From Caldifarciminota bacterium (lineage in GTDB: Bacteria; Hydrothermota; Hydrothermia; Hydrothermales; JAJRUZ01): 51,675 nt of DNA. Below, piece by piece: positions 1 through 8,500 of the stretch (its first letter is position 1; each line of letters begins with the position of its first letter). Location of the stretch: assembly GCA_024277525.1 (NCBI GenBank), contig JAJRUZ010000009.1, forward strand, positions 1 through 51,675. Reading direction: 5' to 3'. A program made the position numbers and the translations under genes. The notes under the pieces were generated by a model that did not search any database, was not told the DNA's origin, and was given only the letters and a program-made list of their open reading frames with translations.

Positions 1-105
1 AAGCAGGGGACTCACTCCTGTAGGGGCTTTTTGCCCATATAAAATGTGGTCCCCCTTCCCCAATTCTCTTTCTACTCCATACCAAACCACTCTTAATAAA
101 AACAT
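1..105 (-). other. open frame running off the left edge, unrecognised
   Basis: An ATG at 105 on the minus strand opens a frame of 35 codons that stays open to the window edge. It contains the stretch LYGQKAPTGVSPL. I do not recognise a family, and the stretch may be repeat-derived: the plus strand holds a GGGC-TTTTT-GCCC hairpin near 25-37. If real, it would be divergent from the amidohydrolase gene, with the 107-124 palindrome between the two starts. Confidence 0.15.
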
Positions 106-106
106 A

Positions 107-124
107 TATGTTAAATTTAACATA
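107..124. promoter_or_regulatory. 18-bp perfect AT-rich palindrome upstream of the amidohydrolase gene
   Basis: TATGTTAAATTTAACATA is its own reverse complement. A second half-copy (AAATTTAAC) follows at about 124-132, just before the ribosome binding site GTAGGAGGGG. Position and symmetry fit an operator for a dimeric regulator. In such AT-rich DNA a chance palindrome is also possible. Confidence 0.35.
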
Positions 125-146
125 AATTTAACGTAGGAGGGGAAAA

Positions 147-1496
147 ATGAAGAGAATAATTTTTATAAATTTATTTTTGATTTCTTTTATTTATGCAAAC
201 TTACAAATCCCTGCATCTCCTCAGAAACATCCGATAGCCCTTATAAACGGTGTTATACATACAATAACAAAAGGCACAATTAAGAACGGTGCGATATTGA
301 TTGAAAAGGGCAAAATAAAAAGTGTCGGAAAGGAAATAAAGATACCGAAAGACTGTGAAATAATAGATTTGAAAGGAAAACATGTTTATCCGGGTTTTAT
401 AGATGCAAATTCAATTATAGGACTTGTTGAGATATCAGCGATAAGGGCAACTTTGGATTATGCAGAAACAGGTGATTTTAATCCGAATGTAAGAGCAGAA
501 ATTGCGATAAACCCTGATTCCGAACTTTTACCTGTAACAAGAGCAAACGGTATATTGCTTTGTAATATTGTTCCTCAGGGAGGTATAATAACCGGCACAT
601 CATCACTTATAATGCTTGATGGCTGGACATGGGAGGATATGGTTTTAAAGAGAAACACAGGTATTCATTTAAAATGGCCTTCTAAAAGACCCTTTTTTTC
701 AGGGTTTTATTTAAGACCGAAATCCGAAGAGGAACTAAAAAAAGAGTATAAGGAAAAGATAAAGAAAATAAAAAAATTTTTTGAGGATGCTTATGCTTAC
801 ATGAAGGCAAAAGAGTCGGAAAATGAGTTCAAGAAAATTTATCATAAAACGGATGAAAGATTTGAGGCAATGATAGAGTGTTTAAAAGGTCGGATTCCGC
901 TTTTTGTGCATGCTGACGATTACAGACAAATAAGGGAGGCAATTGATTTCTTCTCACAATTTAAGATTAAGATTGTAATTGTCGGAGGTTACGATGCGTG
1001 GAGGGTTGCCGATTTATTGAAAGAGAAAAATATACCTGTAATAATAACCGGAATTCATACAAATCCTAAAAGAAGGGGTGAATCTTATGACACTCCTTAT
1101 CTTTTGCCTTACAGACTTTACAAAGCAGGAGTTAAATTTTGCATAGCCAATTCAGCAAATGCCTTTTCCGCTCCAAATGCAAGAAACCTTCCCTATAAAG
1201 TTGCTACTGCTGTTGCTTTCGGACTTCCTTATGAGGAAGGGCTGAAGGCAATTACCCTTTATCCTGCTGAAATTTTGGGGGTTAATGACAGGGTAGGTTC
1301 AATAGAGGAGGGTAAGGATGCGACTTTGATAATAACTGATGGAGACCCGCTTGATATAAAAACAAATGTATCAATGGCATTCATTCAGGGAAGGAAGATT
1401 GACTTAAATAATAAACACAAAATTTTGTATGAAAAATATAAAATAAAATATGAAAGGATGGGAATTTTAAACCCTAACTCTTTAAAAATTAAGTAA
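147..1496 (+). CDS. Secreted amidohydrolase-family protein (imidazolonepropionase-like), metal site degenerate
   Basis: The 449-residue protein starts with a signal peptide (about residues 1-18) and follows the composite metal-dependent hydrolase layout. It has a small beta-sandwich (IENGVIHTI-like opening, LKGKHVYPGFID at about 75-86), a TIM-barrel-like centre and a C-terminal return to the sandwich (GVNDRVGSIEEGKDATLIITDGDPL). The canonical HxH after PGFIDA is absent: the site reads DANSIIGL (D86 to about L93). HADD and GIHTNP in the barrel retain possible metal ligands. From memory, a Bacteroidetes-type subgroup has the same asparagine-for-histidine change, so it may be a distinct or noncatalytic branch. 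A strong GGAGGGG lies about 6 bases before this ATG. Substrate unknown. Confidence 0.8.
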   Translation: MKRIIFINLFLISFIYANLQIPASPQKHPIALINGVIHTITKGTIKNGAILIEKGKIKSVGKEIKIPKDCEIIDLKGKHVYPGFIDANSIIGLVEISAIRATLDYAETGDFNPNVRAEIAINPDSELLPVTRANGILLCNIVPQGGIITGTSSLIMLDGWTWEDMVLKRNTGIHLKWPSKRPFFSGFYLRPKSEEELKKEYKEKIKKIKKFFEDAYAYMKAKESENEFKKIYHKTDERFEAMIECLKGRIPLFVHADDYRQIREAIDFFSQFKIKIVIVGGYDAWRVADLLKEKNIPVIITGIHTNPKRRGESYDTPYLLPYRLYKAGVKFCIANSANAFSAPNARNLPYKVATAVAFGLPYEEGLKAITLYPAEILGVNDRVGSIEEGKDATLIITDGDPLDIKTNVSMAFIQGRKIDLNNKHKILYEKYKIKYERMGILNPNSLKIK

Positions 1497-1822
1497 TAGG
1501 TATTTTTAATTTTTCAATCAGACTTCTTGATTTTTTGGGTATTTCAAGGGTTATCCATTTTTTGTTAATTTTTACTTTCCTTATTTTGCCTAAATACATT
1601 TAAGCATATTGTTCTTTAAAAAAATATCAATATCTGTGTAAATATTGAAAATTATATTCTCCGCAAACTCGCTATGGAAAATCTCCCTGACTTCCGCTCT
1701 CCCTATTACTTGAAAAATTCGGAGTTAAGGATTAAATATTTCATATTGCGGTAAAGATATAAAACCTGCAAGGTTAACATCTTGCTTCATTTTCTTATTT
1801 GCGATAGAAATAGAGCTATTGA
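1489..1822 (-). pseudogene. Decayed small reading frames in a 430-bp gap
   Basis: The gap from 1497 to 1931 has no intact gene of normal size. On the minus strand an ATG at 1790 gives MKQDVNLAGFISLPQYEIFNP, then a TAA at 1727-1725. The same frame then continues as protein-like sequence (RIFQVIGRAEVREIFHSEF and onward) to a TAG at 1592-1590. An overlapping ATG at 1599 opens 36 further codons (KVKINKKWITLEIPKKSRS) ending at 1489, inside the end of the amidohydrolase gene. The composition is protein-like, but no family is recognised. This is probably one or two small genes broken by a nonsense change and a frameshift. Confidence 0.3.
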
Positions 1823-1931
1823 AAATTTAATTTTTTACTTGTAGTTTTAGATATTTTTTTCTTAAAATTAATTTTATAACTGAAAAGGAGTAAGAGCAAT
1901 TTTTATAAATTTTAGTTCTTTTATTTTAAAA

Positions 1932-2016
1932 TGCCGGGGGCGGGACTTGAACCCGCACGGGATTAACTCCCACATGGCCCTCAACCATGCGCGTCTGCCA
2001 ATTCCGCCACCCCGGC
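1932..2016 (-). tRNA. tRNA-Leu (GAG)
   Basis: Read on the minus strand, the sequence folds as a class II tRNA. The acceptor GCCGGGG (2016-2010) pairs with CCCCGGC (1939-1933), with discriminator A at 1932. The anticodon stem CATGG/CCATG encloses the loop TTGAGGG, so the anticodon is GAG, reading CUC/CUU leucine codons. A short variable arm and the T-arm GCGGGTTCAAGTCCCGC follow. CCA is not encoded. It lies downstream of rfbC on the same strand. Confidence 0.95.
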
Positions 2017-2064
2017 GGAATAGAAATAATAAAGTCTTAATCAACAAAATTTCAATACTTTGCG

Positions 2065-2613
2065 TTAAAAATCAAAATTCGCTTCTCTTAAAAAAGGCAA
2101 ATTCTTGTCTTTTTCAGAAATTATGGGATTCTTAATAGGCCATTCAATATCCAGATCAGGGTCATTCCATCTTATTCCTTTGTCATGTTCCTTTGAATAT
2201 TCTTCGGAAACTTTATACATTACTATCGCATAATCACTCAAAACACAAAAACCATGCGCAAATCCCTCTGGTATAAAAAACATATTTTTATTTTCTTCCG
2301 ATAAAATCACACTTACCCATTTGCCAAAAGTCTTTGAATTTTTTCTTAAATCAACCGCAACATCAAAAATTTTACCTTTGACGCATCTTATGAGCTTTGC
2401 CTGTGCTTTCGGCTTAATCTGAAAATGAAGCCCCCTCAACACATTTTTATAAGAAAAGGAAATATTATCCTGCTTAAATTTTGTCTTTATTCCGTTATCT
2501 AAAAACTCAGTTTCTTTATATGATTCCATAAAATAACCCCTCTTATCTTCAAAACTTACAGTTTCTATTAAAACAAGTCCTTCTATTGAAAGTTTTTTAA
2601 AACGAAAGGGCAT
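2065..2613 (-). CDS. rfbC: dTDP-4-dehydrorhamnose 3,5-epimerase
   Basis: This 182-residue cupin enzyme epimerises dTDP-4-keto-6-deoxyglucose at C3 and C5 in dTDP-L-rhamnose synthesis. Visible family motifs are FEDKRGYF (about 21-28), VLRGLHFQ with the catalytic His63, the sugar-nucleotide segment IFDVAVDLR, the second cupin motif IPEGFAHGF (about 114-122) and the C-terminal IRWNDPDLDIEWP. Length matches RmlC. It lies 12 bases after the TPR/outer-membrane gene and is probably cotranscribed with it. The next pathway enzyme, RmlD, is in the window at 29832. The first two steps (RmlA, RmlB) are not seen here. Confidence 0.95.
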   Translation of the reverse strand: MPFRFKKLSIEGLVLIETVSFEDKRGYFMESYKETEFLDNGIKTKFKQDNISFSYKNVLRGLHFQIKPKAQAKLIRCVKGKIFDVAVDLRKNSKTFGKWVSVILSEENKNMFFIPEGFAHGFCVLSDYAIVMYKVSEEYSKEHDKGIRWNDPDLDIEWPIKNPIISEKDKNLPFLREANFDF

Positions 2614-2625
2614 TCAATAAGTTTT

Positions 2626-4188
2626 TTATTCTCCCAGTAATTTAAGGCGAGCTTCTGTTCTTCTGAGATAATCCTTTGCCCTTGAATTTCCGGGATCCCA
2701 TTTAAGAACCTGTTGTAACAGTCTCTTTGCTTCTTTATAATTTCCTGCATTGAATGCCTGAATTGCCTTATTTAAAGTACTTTCAATTTGTGCTTTTGTT
2801 GGTTTTTTGGGCTTCGGTTTGGATGGCTTTTTGACCACTTTCTTTTTCTTAGGTTTCGGTGGAGCGGTTGCTTTTTTCTGAAGTTCAGCAATTTTAGTCG
2901 GAGCTTCAGGATCATCCGGAGATATCTTTAAAACTTCATTCCAGTAAGAAATTGCGGTCTTATAATCTCCTTTCTTTTCATAATATTTTGCTTTTGCTTT
3001 ATATTCTAAGGTTTTGTTTCTTATTGCCCTCTCAACATTTAACAGCCTCTTTTTTGCTCTTTTGCTTAATGGGTAAATGTTCAACGCTTCCTGATACGCT
3101 TTTTTTGCTTCAAGAAGTTTTCCTGCTTTAAAAAGTGCATCCCCTTCTCTTATTTTTCTTTCAGAAATAGCCTTTTTGGATACTTTCGGTTTTAATGCAA
3201 TTTTTACTTTCAACGGTTTGTCTTTTTTAACATTTACTTTTACTCGCAGTGCCTTAAACTGCGGATGTGTAATTGAAATCATGTATCTTCCAGGCATAAT
3301 CTGTGCCTTTGCGACTCCGCGTGTATTTGTAACAAGTCCGGGGATTCCGGTCTTTAAAAACTTTATCACCGCTCCCTTAACAGGTTTTTTGTCTTCTTTA
3401 TTAGAAATCAAAAATGCCACTTCTACAGGTTTTGCTGTAGGCTGGAATAATGTAGAATTTATCTCAAAACCTGCTGCAATCCGGGAATCCAACCTCTCGT
3501 TCTTAAATATCGCATGCTCCAATTTTAAACCCGCAAGCATTATTCTCCATTTCTTGAAATCAAAAGATAATCCCACATTGAGGTCCCTTCCGTCTATTTC
3601 AACCGCAAACTTTGCAATTGAGTAAGAGTATTCAAACCCCAGAAACGCACCGAATGTAAAATACTGGTGTTTTGAGCTTGAGAAAATGTCTATATTTAAA
3701 AATTTACTTCGTGGTCCGTATCCTATAAATTCACCCCTTCCTACACCGAAATGTACAGCAAAATTCGGATTCAGATGTTTACTCATAACGGTATAAAAGG
3801 AAAAGAATTCCGGATTCCTGCCTTCATATCTCTCATCCACAAAACCAGTGGTCGGCTCATTACCACCTCCTCCTGCATTTATGTATTTCTTATATGTAAC
3901 ATTTCTGAATCCCACGGATAAGCCGGGTAAAGACCGGAGTTCTGGCATTGCAAGATAACTTATGTCAAGACTGTAATCACTGAAAGTAAAAATATTAAGT
4001 CCTACAGCCCAGCGTTTGTTGAAATAGAAATTGAGTTTTATGTCCTGTTCAATATCATTCGGAGCAAAGCTTGCAGAAACAACAGCCTGAGCAAAAAAGT
4101 CTGCATCAGGATAAAAAGCAGTAGGAATTTCAATTAATGAGGAAGCCCTCATTAATTGAGAAAATATTATAAGTTTTAAAATAACCAT
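2626..4188 (-). CDS. Outer-membrane-like beta protein with regulatory-like beta domain and TPR repeats
   Basis: The 520-residue protein has a weak N-terminal signal-like segment, then about 240 residues of alternating hydrophobic/aromatic strands (AVGLNIFTF, FAVHFGVGRGEFIGYG, YFTFGAFLGFEYSYS) typical of an outer-membrane barrel. Residues about 255-335 form a carboxypeptidase-regulatory or PEGA-like beta domain (KPVKGAVIKFLKTG, MPGRYMISITHPQFK). TPR-type helices follow at about 345-420. A Lys/Pro-rich linker (PPKPKKKKVVKKPSKPKP) precedes a final TPR pair (FNAGNYKEAKRLLQQVLKWDP). AGGAGG lies 8 bases before the ATG. It may be an envelope scaffold or gliding/secretion accessory; exact role unknown. 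It sits 24 bases after the FAD reductase gene. Confidence 0.7.
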   Translation of the reverse strand: MVILKLIIFSQLMRASSLIEIPTAFYPDADFFAQAVVSASFAPNDIEQDIKLNFYFNKRWAVGLNIFTFSDYSLDISYLAMPELRSLPGLSVGFRNVTYKKYINAGGGGNEPTTGFVDERYEGRNPEFFSFYTVMSKHLNPNFAVHFGVGRGEFIGYGPRSKFLNIDIFSSSKHQYFTFGAFLGFEYSYSIAKFAVEIDGRDLNVGLSFDFKKWRIMLAGLKLEHAIFKNERLDSRIAAGFEINSTLFQPTAKPVEVAFLISNKEDKKPVKGAVIKFLKTGIPGLVTNTRGVAKAQIMPGRYMISITHPQFKALRVKVNVKKDKPLKVKIALKPKVSKKAISERKIREGDALFKAGKLLEAKKAYQEALNIYPLSKRAKKRLLNVERAIRNKTLEYKAKAKYYEKKGDYKTAISYWNEVLKISPDDPEAPTKIAELQKKATAPPKPKKKKVVKKPSKPKPKKPTKAQIESTLNKAIQAFNAGNYKEAKRLLQQVLKWDPGNSRAKDYLRRTEARLKLLGE

Positions 4189-4212
4189 AATTTAAACCTC
4201 CTTTTTTATATT

Positions 4213-5394
4213 TTAATATAAAAAATCAAAAAAATCAAAAAATAAATTTCTTAAATTTACATCTTTTACAATCTTCCTCATTCCCAGCCAAAAAATAGAT
4301 GGCTCGTATCTAAAAATTTTGACCAACAATTTCCTCGCATTATCCCTTGTAGTGGAGTAAAAAAGAAATGCGAATTTCTTTTCCGCTTTTTTCAAAATAA
4401 GGTCAAATTCATCAGTCTGGAGTCTTTTTAAAACTTTCCTCATATAGAAATGAACATCAAGCTCTCTTTTTAAATTTTTATAAAATTTCTTTAAATTTTT
4501 ATTTTTCTCTATTGCTTTAAATACACAATATCCTCCCCATATTCCGGTATATGTCCCTCCCACGGTCGTCATTTTCACCTGACCTGCTGCATCACCTACA
4601 AAATAAATCTTTTTTCCGTTTATTTTATATTCCGGTATAAAAGAAGGTTCATAATGTGAAGTAACACCAGATTCAGGCTCCAAAACCTCCAGATTATAAT
4701 TCTTCACAAATTTTTCAAAACTTTTTCTGACATTTTCTCCTTCATCCACACATAGACCCAGAACTCCTTCGTATTTATTACACGGAATAAGCCATACAAA
4801 ATAATCCGTATAACTTCTGTCAAACCATATTTTGACGGTATCTTTTCTGTGAAATTGTGGAAGTTTTACACGCGCCTGATAAAGATATATTTTTTTGAAC
4901 TTCTTATTTATTATTTTTAAGACTTTACTCCCGACCCCATCCGCAGAAATTAAATTGTTGAATTCAAAGTATACTTTTTTATCTCTTCCATTGACCGAAA
5001 ATTCGGCAAAGATTTTATTTTTATCTTCAATTAAATTTTCAAACCTGTATCCCCTGTATATTTTTACTCTGCTCTTTTTTGCTATATTCTCCAAATAAAG
5101 TAAAAAATCACTTCTTTCTATCACAATATCAGGCTTTTTGAGCTCTATTTTTATTCGGTAATTCTTAGAATAAAGTTCAAAATATTTAATCTTGTTCAAA
5201 ATAAGTTCATCGGGAATTCTTATTAAATTAAAAATTTCCGGAGTTATAATTAAGGTCCTTTTTCTCGCCTTATCTTCTCTTATTTCAAATACACTGCTTT
5301 CAATATTTTTATTGGCCAGTCTTATAGCAGTGTATAATCCGGAACTCGAAGCACCGATAATTAAATTTTTACTACTTTTCATCATAGAAAACAT
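4213..5394 (-). CDS. FAD-dependent oxidoreductase, geranylgeranyl-reductase-like
   Basis: The 393-residue flavoprotein has an N-terminal dinucleotide fold (LIIGASSSGLYTAIRLA, a GxSxSG variant of GxGxxG, then a conserved E at the strand end, SVFEIRED). The second FAD motif YFVGDAAGQVKMTTVGGTYTG lies at about residues 270-290. Order and spacing match the geranylgeranyl reductase/FixC-like group, which reduces isoprenoid chains, halogenates or hydroxylates depending on the member. The family has no quinone- or lipid-specific diagnostic that I can read here, so the substrate is open. Methionines at residues 1, 4 and 5 are all possible starts; the ATGATG at 5385-5380 is just as plausible as 5394. 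It heads a minus-strand run with the barrel/TPR gene and rfbC. Confidence 0.75.
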   Translation of the reverse strand: MFSMMKSSKNLIIGASSSGLYTAIRLANKNIESSVFEIREDKARKRTLIITPEIFNLIRIPDELILNKIKYFELYSKNYRIKIELKKPDIVIERSDFLLYLENIAKKSRVKIYRGYRFENLIEDKNKIFAEFSVNGRDKKVYFEFNNLISADGVGSKVLKIINKKFKKIYLYQARVKLPQFHRKDTVKIWFDRSYTDYFVWLIPCNKYEGVLGLCVDEGENVRKSFEKFVKNYNLEVLEPESGVTSHYEPSFIPEYKINGKKIYFVGDAAGQVKMTTVGGTYTGIWGGYCVFKAIEKNKNLKKFYKNLKRELDVHFYMRKVLKRLQTDEFDLILKKAEKKFAFLFYSTTRDNARKLLVKIFRYEPSIFWLGMRKIVKDVNLRNLFFDFFDFLY

Positions 5395-5485
5395 CTTTGT
5401 TTATTTGGATGAACATTATAACTTTTATTTTTTTCAGTAAATCAGTCAAATTGTATTTTTCAAAATTTATTTTTATCTTTTTCAT
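5372..5485 (-). CDS. Possible 37-residue small protein overlapping the reductase start
   Basis: An ATG at 5485 opens MKKIKINFEKYNLTDLLKKIK followed by a hydrophobic-acidic tail, ending in TAG at 5374-5372, 23 bases inside the 5394 start of the FAD reductase. A TACAAT box lies about 9 bases before the ATG, with a TTGCAA 18 bases further upstream, so a near-leaderless transcript is possible. There is no Shine-Dalgarno site. In AT-rich DNA this could be chance; if translated it could couple to the reductase. Confidence 0.3.
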   Translation of the reverse strand: MKKIKINFEKYNLTDLLKKIKVIMFIQINKDVFYDEK

Positions 5486-5550
5486 GGCATATAAATTGTA
5501 CATTATAAATTGTTAAGTTTGCAAGAGGAAGGAAAAAAATTATATTATTT

Positions 5551-5564
5551 ACACCCCGGGGTGT
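5551..5564. repeat. 14-bp GC-rich perfect palindrome between two minus-strand genes
   Basis: ACACCCCGGGGTGT is perfectly self-complementary and stands out in a surrounding AT-rich gap. It lies 15 bases beyond the stop of the activase fusion. On the minus strand a T-rich tract follows 12-20 bases later, so it could be a poor terminator stem or a regulator site for the next gene. The spacing is not that of a classical intrinsic terminator. Confidence 0.4.
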
Positions 5565-5578
5565 TAGAAGAAGAGAAC

Positions 5579-8500
5579 TCATAAAAAATTCCTTAAAAAT
5601 GCCTCCAGTTTCTTATTTTCGCCCCTTTGTCCGTCATAAAACATGTTTATAACTGGTAAGTTCATATCTTCCGAAATTTTCTGAAAGAAAGCCTGAGAGA
5701 TATTCCCCGGCATACATGTAAAGGGAGAAACATTCACCACAGCCCTTGCCCCCTGTTCTTTAAAAATTATTGCTCTTCCGATTGTTAAAGGAGCCTCTGT
5801 GCCGAAATTCAAAGGACAGAAATCCTCTGCTTTCTTCATTATTTCTTCAATCTCGGGCTCCTTCCTATCACCTATAATTTTTTCGGTTATTTCATGTATT
5901 CTCTCCTCTACACTTTTAAAAAATTTGTTTTTTAAGGTTGTTTTTAAATACTCCCATAAATCCCTCCTTGCTCTTGCCCTCCATCTTGCAGTGAAATCCG
6001 TATACAGTATCCATTCAGAAACCGGAGATAGCCATGCTTCTCCACCGCATTTTTCAATTGTCCTTATCACTTCATCATTAGCATAGTTATCAAACCTCAC
6101 ATATATTTCCCCTACAATTCCCACAAGGGGCTTATATTCCTTAACAGTCTCAATTTTTGAAAAATCATTTACACATTCTTCAAGTGCTGAATAAACATCT
6201 TTCCCTTCTTCAATTGCTTTCTCCATTTTGTCCACCGCTTTTAAATAGACCTCTTCGGTCTCTCCTTTATTTTTTTCATAAGGTTTTATCCTGTTTCTAC
6301 ATTTTAATATGGAATCAAAAATCAAAATGGTGTTCCATAAAAATTTTCTTAAATCTTTAGGCAAACCTTCGTAAGCATTATAGGAATTCGGTGAAAGTAT
6401 GTGAATATCAAGTCCTGACCTCTCAAATATTATTTTCTGAAGATGTGCATACTGACCGAACCTGCACGGACCAGAAGAGGTGGGCATAAAAAGGGCATGT
6501 TTTTCATGATTATGCCTTTTAATTTCTTCTATGAATGTCCCTATGGTTAAAGCACACGGCAAACATTCGGAACCTCTAAGCAGTTTTCTGCCCGTTTTCC
6601 AGTGTTTCTCCTGAGAAGGAGGCAAAGCCCTTGCCTTGAATCCGAATCTCCTGAAAGAAGCAGCAAATAACCTTGCACCTTCGGGATGCATCGGAGGAAC
6701 CCAGATTGTTCTTGAATAAATTTCTTTTTTGTCCTCTTTTTTTATAACGAAAAATTCTTCTTTCTTTATTTTCCTCTCATCCTCCCTGATAACATCGTAA
6801 AACGCCTCTATCCTTGTCTGAAAAACTGCTTCTCCTCCGTGTTCATCAAGTTCAAGAATTAAAAAAGGTTTTTCCTTAAAAATTTCCTCAAGATAACTTA
6901 ATAAAAATGAGTCAGGACCGCAGGAAAAACAACTCAGATAAACGGGATATAAATTATCCATATTTTTTATAAACTCCGCAGCCTGAAGCAATTTTTTCCC
7001 GTAGTACCAATACATATTATCAACGAAAATTTCATTTTTGAAATAAGAAAAAAAGTTCCAGGGTATAACCTTTATTCCTAAATTTGCAAGTTTAAGCGGG
7101 GTCAAAAGATTGGCAGCACTTGAAAAAATTACATAAGGTCTTCCGAAAAGAACAATAAATTTTTCCTTTTTCTCTTTTATCCCTTCTAAAATTTCCTGAC
7201 TTTTCTTTTTTATATTTTCTTCAAATTTCTTCTGAACCCTTAAACCCTCCTCTAATGCATTTTTTATCTCCTTTTTACTTATATTCCATTTTTTAAAGTA
7301 AGTATAAAGATTCTCTGTTAAGGAACTTTTAGGTAAGGTAAAATCAAACACAGGGGTTAAAAATTTCTCTCTTTTCGCCCCCCTTAATTCAAAAGTTGAA
7401 ATAATATACCCGGGATTTGACTGAACATAAGGACAGAAATAATTGTAGTTCTTTTTGTCCTCATCCGGATATCCTATAACCCATGGCAAAAATATAAGTC
7501 CATCTTTATTTATAATTTCTGCAATAAGCCCGAACATAATTTTAACAGGTAAGCAGAATTCGGATGAAGTAACCTCCCTTCCTTTTTCTATGGTTTCCTT
7601 ATCAGGTGGTTTTGAAATTAAAACCTGAAATCCGAGATTCTCAAGAAAAGTCTTATAAAAGGGGAAAAGAACATGCGTGGAAAGGGCTCTCGGAATATGA
7701 ACTTTTTGAAATTTCTCTTTTTTTATTCCCTTAATTTTAAATACTTCTTTATCATAAAATTCAAAAAGGGAAAGTTCTTCTCTTTTTCTTTTTTTCTTTT
7801 CTTCCGGTTCTCTTCCGCATTGATAACCAAAAGACACTGTATCTTCACCGATTCTCAAATATGTGATTTTACAGTTATTTTCACATAGGGTACAATTTTC
7901 ATACCATATATTTATCTTTTCGTCTTTTATTTTAAATCCTCTAAAATTTGTTTTATCTTTTAATTTTTCTTTCACAAGAAGTGCTGTACCGAATGCTCCC
8001 ATAACATGGCAGAAGGGAGAAACCACTATTTCCCTTTGACACACATTTTCAAAACCTGCTATCAATGCCTTATTTCTCGCAGTTGCACCCTGAAAGAATA
8101 TTTTTCCCTCCGGAATGTATTTTTTACCCACTACTTTATTTAAATAGTTATGAACAACCGAATAAATACATGCTCCCATTACTTCTTCTTTTGAAAATCC
8201 TTCCCTTAAGAGCCTTTCTATATCCTGCTCCATAAATACTGTACATCTTTCCTGAGTTAAAGGAGGTGAAATTCCCATTATGAGATTGCTTACTTCTTTT
8301 ATATTAAATCCGAGTTTTTTAGCCTGTTCTTCAAGAAAGGACCCCGTGCCTGCAGAACATATATAATTCATATTACATTCATAAACCTTTCCGTTTTTAA
8401 GCCTTATATATTTTGAGTCCTGCCCCCCTATTTCAAAAATTACCTCTGCTTGGGGGTAAAAGTGGAGTGCTCCTTTTGCATGTGCTGTTATTTCATTTAC

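Noticed and set aside
3176-3625. 149-codon ORF on the plus strand
   Set aside because: Shadow of the minus-strand barrel/TPR gene; composition is rich in F, S and T as expected from antisense.
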